Source of the DNA: Hamadaea tsunoensis DSM 44101 | Lineage (GTDB): Bacteria; Actinomycetota; Actinomycetes; Mycobacteriales; Micromonosporaceae | Direction of reading: 5' to 3' | NCBI RefSeq assembly: GCF_000428945.1 | Contig: NZ_AUAX01000037.1 | Span: 1-64,000 of the forward strand | DNA length: 64,000 nt | Part shown: one piece after another, positions 58,222 through 64,000 of the stretch | How the letters are laid out: every line of letters starts with the position of its first letter | Numbering within the stretch: the stretch's first letter is position 1 | The notes under the pieces: model-generated | What the model saw: only the letters and a program-made list of their open reading frames with translations | Database searches by the model: none | What the model was told of the DNA's origin: nothing | Position numbers and translations under genes: made by a program

Positions 58222-59000
58222 GACATCCGCCGCAGCTGACGGGCCAGCGCGTCGTAGACCAGCGCCAGCATCTGCTCGGGATGGTCGTGCAGGAAGAAAT
58301 GCCCGCCCGACATCAGGCGTACGCCGAAAGCCTCGGTCGTGTAGCGCGCCCAGTGCTCCAGCTCCCCGGCCGCGACCATCGGGTCGTGGGTGCCGCCGAA
58401 GACGGTGATCGGCAGATCCATCGGCGGGCCCAGGCGGTGCTCGTACTGCTCGGTGAGGGCGAAGTCGGCGCGCAGCAGCGGCAGGGCGCGCACGAGCACC
58501 GCTTCGTCGTCGAGCAGTTCGGCCGGGGTGCCGCCGAGCAGCCGCAGGCGGCGCCGCAGTTCGGCGGCGGACGCGGCGTGAACGGGCGGCACATGGGTGG
58601 GCCGGTGCGGCGCCTCCTTGCCCGAGACCAGCAGCGCCATCGGCTCGGCCACGCCGGTCTCGCGCAGACGCCGGCACGCCTCGAACGCGATGAAGGCGCC
58701 CATGCTGTGCCCGAACCACGCGTGCGGCCGGTCGAGCAGCGGCTGGACGGCGGCCACCAGATCGGTGACCATCGTGTCCATGTCGCTGATCGGAGTCTCG
58801 GTGAACCGGCTCTCCCGGCCCGGCGGGCGGATCGCGATGACCTCGACGTCCGGCCCGAGGTCCTTGCCCCACATCCGGTAGACGGCCGCGCCGCCGCCCG
58901 CGTGCGGTACGCAGAACAGCCGCAACCGGGCGGCCGGAGCCGGCTGCCAGCGTACGGTCCAGCCGGGATCGACGCCGGGATGCGTCAGCAGTGTCTCCAT
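58218..59000 (-). CDS. Type II thioesterase of the third NRPS
   Basis: The 260-residue protein starts at ATG 59000. It has the type II thioesterase layout: FCVPHAGGGAAVY at the N-terminus, GHSMGA (Ser99), the Asp segment FGGTHDPMV and SGGHFFLHDHP with the catalytic His. These enzymes clear misprimed or stalled carrier domains of PKS and NRPS lines. It is the first gene of the two-gene unit with the NRPS (four-base overlap). It shares only family-level similarity with the other copy at 11352. Confidence 0.88.
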   Translation of the reverse strand: METLLTHPGVDPGWTVRWQPAPAARLRLFCVPHAGGGAAVYRMWGKDLGPDVEVIAIRPPGRESRFTETPISDMDTMVTDLVAAVQPLLDRPHAWFGHSMGAFIAFEACRRLRETGVAEPMALLVSGKEAPHRPTHVPPVHAASAAELRRRLRLLGGTPAELLDDEAVLVRALPLLRADFALTEQYEHRLGPPMDLPITVFGGTHDPMVAAGELEHWARYTTEAFGVRLMSGGHFFLHDHPEQMLALVYDALARQLRRMS

Positions 59001-59257
59001 CGTCGTCGTCCTCGGGGTCCGCACCCGGTCCGGGCGGAGCGGGCCGCGCCGACCGCCGGCCGGTGGCGGCCATCGGCCCGCTCGACACACCACTCTGGCG
59101 TACGCCGAGGACTCTCGTCTTCGTCTATGTTGCTCTCTTCGGTACTTGCGTCGTCACTGATCGTGTATATCGACGGTCCTCAAGACGGGGATGGGGGCAT
59201 TCACCATCACTCCCTTGGCCGATATGGGCACATCAGGTGGCTGGAGACGCGAACCGC

Positions 59258-59365
59258 CTTGATCGAATACCGCCATATCGGCACCGCGGCCCCGATTTCC
59301 TTGATCAAATACCTCTATGTCGGCACGGGAGTGCCTTTCTGCCGGATAGACGGTATTTGATCAAG
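59258..59365. repeat. Direct and inverted repeats with CTTGATCAAATACC core
   Basis: CTTGATCAAATACC (59300-59313) and GGTATTTGATCAAG (59352-59365) form a perfect 14-bp inverted repeat. The inner arms (TCTATGTCGGCA and TGCCGGATAGA) also pair with one bulge. A direct copy of the left arm, 23 of 27 bases, starts at 59258. Confidence 0.75.
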
Positions 59366-59392
59366 CCATTCAGGTCCGGCTTGCCGTAATAG

Positions 59393-59410
59393 CGGTAAAC
59401 GATCACCCCG
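59393..59410. repeat. Copy of the left-edge intergenic repeat
   Basis: CGGTAAACGATCACCCCG matches 16 of 18 bases of the repeat at 87-104, on the same strand and 59 kb away. Confidence 0.55.
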
Positions 59411-59464
59411 CGACAGCCGGTTCGATGGGTGCGGCTTGACGGGTGGCTCGATCGTGGAGTGCAA

Positions 59465-59532
59465 GCTTGATCAAGTACCCGCATCCTGCAGAAAACCGGC
59501 CGATTTCGCAGATTGCGGGTACTTGATCAAGC
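59465..59532. repeat. Perfect 19-bp inverted repeat (cruciform-like)
   Basis: GCTTGATCAAGTACCCGCA (59465-59483) and its exact reverse complement (59514-59532) enclose 30 bases, in which CTGCAGAAA and TTTCGCAG pair again with one bulge. Each arm contains the self-complementary CTTGATCAAG. It shares its core with the element at 59300. Confidence 0.8.
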
Positions 59533-59651
59533 CGTGGAGATCCACTTCTACAGAATCCGGGTACTCGATCACCCGGCCGAAGGTCGGCGAAACCGCGAGT
59601 TTGCCGGTGGGCGCCGACCCGTGCTTCGGCTCCGTTTCGGGGAGATGACTA

Positions 59652-59678
59652 TTGACATATAGACGTGTTTCGTAATGT
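59652..59678 (+). promoter_or_regulatory. Candidate GH31 promoter
   Basis: TTGACA (59652-59657) and TAATGT (59673-59678) are separated by 15 bp, slightly short. Transcription from here would begin within a few bases of the ATG at 59688. No ribosome site is visible, so the message may be leaderless. Confidence 0.45.
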
Positions 59679-59687
59679 ACTGCCGCG

Positions 59688-62600
59688 ATGAGACAACGTT
59701 GTCATGCCTTCCTCGCCGCGGCCGCCGCGTTGCTCCCGGTCGCCGCCCTGATCACCGTCCTGACCCCGGCGGCCGCCGCCCCGCCGCCGGGTGTCACGGT
59801 CACCGACGGCAACGCCCGGTTCGAGGTGTTGTCGCCCTCCCTCATCCGCCTCGAGTACGCCGGTGACGCCGTCTTCGAGGACGCGACCTCCTTCACGGCG
59901 GTCAACCGGACGTTCCCCGTGGCCGCGTACACGACGAACGTGACGGCCGACGGGTACCGCGAGATCCACACGAGCGCGGTGACCCTGAGATACAAGCAGA
60001 ACAGCGGTCCCTTCACCGCCGCCAACCTCTCCGTCCTGGTGGCCGGCACGGGGATCACGGCCGCCCCGGCGTTTCCGTCCTACTGCGTCTACGGCACCGC
60101 CTGCGAGGGCGAGAACGCGCTGCTGGCGGGCTGGGCGTCGACCGCGTACGACCACACGGGGTTCACCGGGACCGGTTTCGCGGCCGGGTTCACGAACGTC
60201 GGCGCCGCCATCACGCAGGACGTCTCGGCCGTTCCGTCCGCGGGCACCTACCGTCTCGCCGTGCGGTACGCGAACGCCAACGCGACGCGTACGGTGTCGA
60301 CGACGGTCAACGGGGCGGCCGGTCCGACGCTGAGCCTGCCGACCACGTCGAGCTGGAACACGTGGGGGACCGCGTCGGTCAACGTGCCGTTGCGGGCCGG
60401 CACGAACACGATCCGGATCAGCTACGGCGCGAGCGATTCCGCCAACGTCAACTTCGACAGCCTCGCCGTGACCGCGTCGGGCAGCACCACCTACCCGGCC
60501 GCGCAGACCGCCCTGAAGACCACCGGCTACGGCGCCGGGCCGCAGAACTCGCTCGGCGGCTGGTCGCGCACGCTCGACAACCCGGCGGTGCTGCCCGTCC
60601 CCGAGCACCCCGGCATCCTCGACCGCGACGGCTGGTACCTGCTCGACGACTCGCGTACCGCGCTGCTGTCGGCCGGCCACACGGTCACCGACCGCGTCCC
60701 GCACGGCGCGCAGCCGTACCAGGACGGCTACTTCTTCGGCTACGGCCAGGACTACAAGCAGGGCCTCAAGGATCTCAACACGCTCACCGGCGCGGCGAAC
60801 CTGCTGCCCGAGTCGGCCTACGGCGTCTGGTACTCGCGCTACTACGCGTACACGACGGCGGACTACCAGAACACGCTGCTGCCCAAGTTCCGCTCGACCT
60901 TCACGCCGATCGACTGGCTCGTCGTCGACACCGACTGGAAGGCGCCGAGCACCTGGAACGGCTGGAACTGGAACAGCTCCCTGTTCCCCGACCCGCAGGG
61001 CTTCATGAACTGGACCGCGAGCCAGGGCCTGTCGGTCTCGCTCAACATCCACCCCAACATCAACAGCGCCGACCCCCGGTTCGCCGCCACCAACAGCGCC
61101 GCGGGCGGCCTCACCCGCGACGGCACCGGCACCGACTACCGCTTCGACTGGTCCGTCCCGGCCCAGCTCACCGCGTACCTCGCCCTCCACGATCAGTTCG
61201 AACAGCAGGGTGTACGCGAGTGGTGGCTGGACTACTGCACCAACTGCGCCCAGTCCGTGGCGTCGAACGAGCACGTGGCGCCGGACAATTTGATCAACCA
61301 GGCGTACGCGGACGACGCGACCGCCCGGGGACTGCGCGGCTTCTCGTTCGCCCGGCTCGGCGGCTCGGCCGAGGGCAACGACGACAGCAGCTACCCGATC
61401 GGACCCTGGTCGGAGCGCCGCAACACGATGCAGTTCACCGGTGACACCCCGGCGACCTGGGCGATGCTCGCGTACGAGGCACGGTTCACGGCGGACGAGG
61501 CGGCGGCCGGGCTGTCGAACGTCAGCCACGACATCGGCAGCTTCCACGGCGGCCACCTCGCCGACGACATGTACGCGCGCTGGGTCCAGCTCGGCACCTT
61601 CCAGCCGGTGCTGCGGCTGCACTCCGACCACGGCGACCGGCTGCCGTGGAACTACGGGACCGCCGCGGCCGCCAGCGCGACCAGGTTCCTGCGGCTGCGC
61701 GAATCCCTGGTCCCGTACACCTATACGCTCGCGCGGCAGGCGAATCAGACCGGCGTACCGATCGTGCGGCCGCTCTACCTGAACTATCCGGGGCAGAGCG
61801 CGGCGTACACGTCGACGGGCGAGTACCTCTACGGCGACGACGTCCTGGTCGCGCCGATCACCACGGCCAACGACGCCAACGGCAACGGTTCCACGAGCGT
61901 CTGGATCCCGCCGGGCACGTGGACGAACTACTTCACCGGCACCAGCTACACCGGTCCGACCACGGTCACGGTCACCTCGCCGACGGGGGAGATGCCGGTG
62001 TTCCTGCGGTCGGGCGGCGTGCTGCCGACGCGTACGGACTACGTGGACCACGCCACCCAGAGCGCGCTCACGCAGCTGACCGTCAACGTCGCCGCCGGCG
62101 GGGACGGCTCGTTCACGCTCTACCAGGACGCGGGCGAGGGTCTCGGCTACCAGAGCGGCCAGTCGACCTCGTCCCCGATCACCTGGTCCGACAGCACGCG
62201 TACGCTGACCCTCGGCGCCACGACGGGCACCTTCGGCGGGGCGGCGGCCGCGCGCGCGTACACGTTGAGATTGTCGAACGCGGTGGCGCCCACGGCCGTG
62301 AGCGTCGACGGGGTGACGGTGCCGGAAACGGCCTGGGCCTACAACACCAACCTGCGGACGGTGACCGTGACGACCGCGGCGCTGGCGGTGGGATCGGCGC
62401 ACACGATCGCCTTGAGCGGCAGCGCGACCGCGAACCCGGCGGTGGGCGAGATCGTCGGACCCGGGGGCCTGTGCCTGGACATCCGCGGCGGCACGAGCAC
62501 CGACGGCACCGCGGCGCAGCTGTGGGGCTGCAACCACACGACCGCGCAGACGTTCGGCCACCCGTCCGACCAGACGCTGCGCGTGCTCGGCAAGTGCCTC

Positions 62601-63191
62601 GGCACCTCGGCGACCGCCAACCACTCCCTCGTCGCCCTGTCCACCTGCACCGGCGCCGCCGGGCAGACCTGGACGCAGCGTGCCGACGGCACGCTCCTGA
62701 ACGCCGCCTCGGGCCGGTGCCTGGATGATCCCAACGGGAACACCACGCCCGGGGCGGTCCAACTGGAGATCTACGACTGCAACGCCGGCGGTACGCAGAT
62801 CTGGAAACTCCCGCCGACCCCGCTCACCGGCCCCGGCGGCCTGTGCGCGGACGTGGCGGGGGCGTACCCGGCGACGGGCACGGCCGTCCAGCTGTGGAGC
62901 TGCAACCAGTCCGACGCGCAACGCTGGTCGGTCCCGGGCGACCAGAGCATCCGCGTGTTCGGCAAGTGCCTCGACGTGAGCGGCGGCCTCACGGCCAACG
63001 GGACCACGGTCCAGCTGTGGGACTGCAACGGCAGCGGGGCACAGCAGTGGGTCACGCAGTCGGACGGATCGCTGCGCAACGTCCTGTCCGGACGGTGCCT
63101 CGACGACCCCAACAACAACCAGAAGGCGGGCGACCTCCTGCAGATCTACGACTGCAACACCACCGCCGCCCAGAAGTTCCACCTGAGCTGA
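59688..63191 (+). CDS. Secreted GH31 glycosidase with CBM35-like insert and C-terminal ricin-type lectin domains
   Basis: The 1167-residue protein has a signal peptide (AAAALLPVAALITVL region, cleavage near APP). An N-terminal beta domain is interrupted at about 145-262 by a CBM35-like module (GWASTAYDHTGFTG, VNFDSLAVTAS). The GH31 barrel has EWWLDYCTN (nucleophile Asp515) and FTGDTPATWAML (acid/base Asp586), followed by the proximal beta domain with LYLNYP, YLYGDDVLVAPI and PVFLRSGGVLP. From about residue 915 there are two ricin-B (CBM13) units with QxW-type repeats (AAQLWGC, AVQLWSC, TVQLWDC). GH31 members act on alpha-glucosides, alpha-xylosides or alpha-galactosides; the exact substrate is not clear. 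It is a single-gene unit. Confidence 0.88.
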   Translation: MRQRCHAFLAAAAALLPVAALITVLTPAAAAPPPGVTVTDGNARFEVLSPSLIRLEYAGDAVFEDATSFTAVNRTFPVAAYTTNVTADGYREIHTSAVTLRYKQNSGPFTAANLSVLVAGTGITAAPAFPSYCVYGTACEGENALLAGWASTAYDHTGFTGTGFAAGFTNVGAAITQDVSAVPSAGTYRLAVRYANANATRTVSTTVNGAAGPTLSLPTTSSWNTWGTASVNVPLRAGTNTIRISYGASDSANVNFDSLAVTASGSTTYPAAQTALKTTGYGAGPQNSLGGWSRTLDNPAVLPVPEHPGILDRDGWYLLDDSRTALLSAGHTVTDRVPHGAQPYQDGYFFGYGQDYKQGLKDLNTLTGAANLLPESAYGVWYSRYYAYTTADYQNTLLPKFRSTFTPIDWLVVDTDWKAPSTWNGWNWNSSLFPDPQGFMNWTASQGLSVSLNIHPNINSADPRFAATNSAAGGLTRDGTGTDYRFDWSVPAQLTAYLALHDQFEQQGVREWWLDYCTNCAQSVASNEHVAPDNLINQAYADDATARGLRGFSFARLGGSAEGNDDSSYPIGPWSERRNTMQFTGDTPATWAMLAYEARFTADEAAAGLSNVSHDIGSFHGGHLADDMYARWVQLGTFQPVLRLHSDHGDRLPWNYGTAAAASATRFLRLRESLVPYTYTLARQANQTGVPIVRPLYLNYPGQSAAYTSTGEYLYGDDVLVAPITTANDANGNGSTSVWIPPGTWTNYFTGTSYTGPTTVTVTSPTGEMPVFLRSGGVLPTRTDYVDHATQSALTQLTVNVAAGGDGSFTLYQDAGEGLGYQSGQSTSSPITWSDSTRTLTLGATTGTFGGAAAARAYTLRLSNAVAPTAVSVDGVTVPETAWAYNTNLRTVTVTTAALAVGSAHTIALSGSATANPAVGEIVGPGGLCLDIRGGTSTDGTAAQLWGCNHTTAQTFGHPSDQTLRVLGKCLGTSATANHSLVALSTCTGAAGQTWTQRADGTLLNAASGRCLDDPNGNTTPGAVQLEIYDCNAGGTQIWKLPPTPLTGPGGLCADVAGAYPATGTAVQLWSCNQSDAQRWSVPGDQSIRVFGKCLDVSGGLTANGTTVQLWDCNGSGAQQWVTQSDGSLRNVLSGRCLDDPNNNQKAGDLLQIYDCNTTAAQKFHLS

Positions 63192-63200
63192 CCCCTGCGG

Positions 63201-63305
63201 GCGGCTCCCGGCGATCTTGCGGGCGGCTTCCGGCGATCTTGCGCGAATGTCCGGGCATTCCGGGTATACCGGACGGAATCCGAGGCATTCGCGCAAGATC
63301 GCCGG
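63201..63305. repeat. Tandem and inverted repeats after the GH31 gene
   Basis: A 21-base unit GCGGCTYCCGGCGATCTTGCG occurs twice in tandem (63201-63221 and 63223-63243). The second copy continues as CCGGCGATCTTGCGCGAATG (63230-63249), which is perfectly inverted at 63286-63305, enclosing a 36-base loop with further CCGG-centred symmetry. The structure can act as a terminator for the GH31 gene, but it is much larger than needed. Confidence 0.75.
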
Positions 63306-63434
63306 GCGGCACGACGCGGCTTGGGGCGGCTTGGGGCGGCGGAGAGTGTCCACGGTGTACCTCGTCCGTGGTGTGAGCTGGCGCACGTCCGGGAATCCGG
63401 GAATCTACCTGCCGGTAGCGGATTTGATCAGGAC

Positions 63435-64000
63435 ATGACCACGACGCTCACCGCCGCCCCACCCATGCCCGGCGACCTGCTGACCGCCGGCCAGCGACTG
63501 CGGCTGGTGGTCGTCCTCGGCTCACTCATCGCGATCGGCCCGCTCACCATCGACATGTACCTGCCGTCGCTGCCCTCGATCAGCGCCGCCCTCGGCGCCA
63601 GCTCCACGGCGGTCCAGCTCACCCTCACCGGTACGCTCGCCGGCCTCGGCCTCGGGCAGCTGCTGATCGGGCCGCTGTCGGACGCGTACGGGCGGCGGCG
63701 GCCGCTGATCGCCGGCCTCGTCCTGCACGTGATCGCCTCGGTCCTGTGCGTCATGGCCCCCGGCATCGTGACCCTCGGCGCCCTGCGCGTCCTGCAGGGC
63801 CTGGGCGTCGCCGCGTCCTCGGTCGTCGCCATGGCCGTCGTGCGGGACATGTTCAGCGGCACGGCGTTCGCCCGCCTCTTCTCCCGCCTCATGCTCGTCA
63901 TGGGCGCGGCACCGGTCCTCGCGCCGACCCTCGGCGGCGCCGTCCTGCGCTGGACCCAGTGGCGCGGCGTCTTCGTCGTCCTCGCCGGCTTCGGCGTACT
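63435..64000 (+). CDS. Bcr/CflA-type MFS drug exporter (N-terminal part, cut by window end)
   Basis: An open frame runs from ATG 63435 to the window end, giving 188 residues. It shows the Bcr/CflA pattern GPLTIDMYLPSLP in the first membrane segment, QLLIGPLSDAYGRRRPL in the TM2-TM3 loop and RVLQGLG before TM4, about half a 12-segment MFS protein. A GGA six bases before the start is a weak ribosome site. Members export bicyclomycin, sulfonamides and similar compounds. Its relation to the PKS cluster is unknown. Confidence 0.85.
   Translation, partial: MTTTLTAAPPMPGDLLTAGQRLRLVVVLGSLIAIGPLTIDMYLPSLPSISAALGASSTAVQLTLTGTLAGLGLGQLLIGPLSDAYGRRRPLIAGLVLHVIASVLCVMAPGIVTLGALRVLQGLGVAASSVVAMAVVRDMFSGTAFARLFSRLMLVMGAAPVLAPTLGGAVLRWTQWRGVFVVLAGFGV

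Larger units (their letters stand above)
59001..59687. other. Gene-free 690-bp stretch with nested palindromes
   Basis: No credible gene is seen on either strand. The first ~200 bases must hold the promoter of the leftward thioesterase-NRPS unit. From about 59258 to 59580 the DNA is lower in GC and made of direct and inverted copies of a CTTGATCRARTACC core (listed separately). The last ~40 bases hold the GH31 promoter. Confidence 0.7.

Noticed and set aside
59258-59580. Repeats considered as a CRISPR array
   Set aside because: There are only a few copies, in mixed orientation, with unequal spacing and no cas genes; palindromic elements fit better.

Overview
The window is high-GC actinobacterial DNA. 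It has third-position G/C bias throughout, tightly overlapping ATGA/GTGA gene junctions, secreted glycoside hydrolases with ricin-type or chitin-binding tails, and large modular PKS/NRPS genes. The frequent GTACGC/GCGTAC word and this gene mix suggest Micromonosporaceae (an Actinoplanes-like organism), but that is inference; no rRNA or other marker is present.

Region 1 (1-10.8 kb) looks like a D-arabinan utilisation locus. A secreted DUF4185/GH183-type protein and a DUF2961/GH172-type protein are transcribed leftward. A LacI regulator, an FGGY pentulose kinase, a GH116-type enzyme, an L-fucose/D-arabinose isomerase-type protein and an unknown beta-rich protein run rightward. GH183, GH172 and GH116 are the families with reported endo- and exo-D-arabinofuranosidase members. 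The isomerase and kinase would convert D-arabinose to D-ribulose 5-phosphate. One 12-bp palindrome (GAAATCGATTTC, or a one-mismatch copy) lies at both promoters and is the likely LacI operator. No sugar transporter is present in the window.

Region 2 (10.8-23.2 kb) carries a MarR regulator and a compact leftward operon of HAD phosphatase-like protein, AMP-ligase, SDR reductase, acyl carrier protein, AvrD-family protein and type II thioesterase. By analogy with Pseudomonas AvrD (syringolides), this operon may make a small acyl-sugar-derived butenolide or lactone. It is followed by an MBL-fold hydrolase with a Gfo/Idh oxidoreductase, an MFS exporter with an HxlR regulator, a dienelactone-hydrolase-like protein, a GH18 chitinase and a small stress membrane protein.

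Region 3 (23.5-59.0 kb) is a PKS-NRPS cluster. A 26.7-kb leftward operon of overlapping genes encodes three PKSs (KSQ-AT-ACP/KS-KR-ACP/KS-DH-KR-ACP; KS-KR-ACP; KS-DH-KR-ACP), two NRPSs (Cy-A-PCP-TE and Cy-A-MT-PCP) and a GMC oxidoreductase. To its right are a divergent MFS exporter with TetR, a membrane protein, an AraC regulator, a third NRPS (Cy-A-PCP-TE) and a type II thioesterase. The cluster has one acyltransferase, in the loading module. All four extension modules lack AT but keep a short 'YWL' remnant of the post-AT linker. All three adenylation domains carry cysteine-type pocket residues, and two of the three cyclisation domains have lost the first Asp of DxxxxDxxS. The product should be a short, partly unsaturated polyketide joined to one or more cysteine-derived (thiazoline-like) units; I do not recognise the compound.

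Region 4 (59.0-64 kb) has a 690-bp gene-free stretch full of nested palindromes, a secreted GH31 enzyme with CBM35-like and ricin-type domains, another palindromic intergenic region, and the start of a Bcr/CflA-type exporter cut by the window end.
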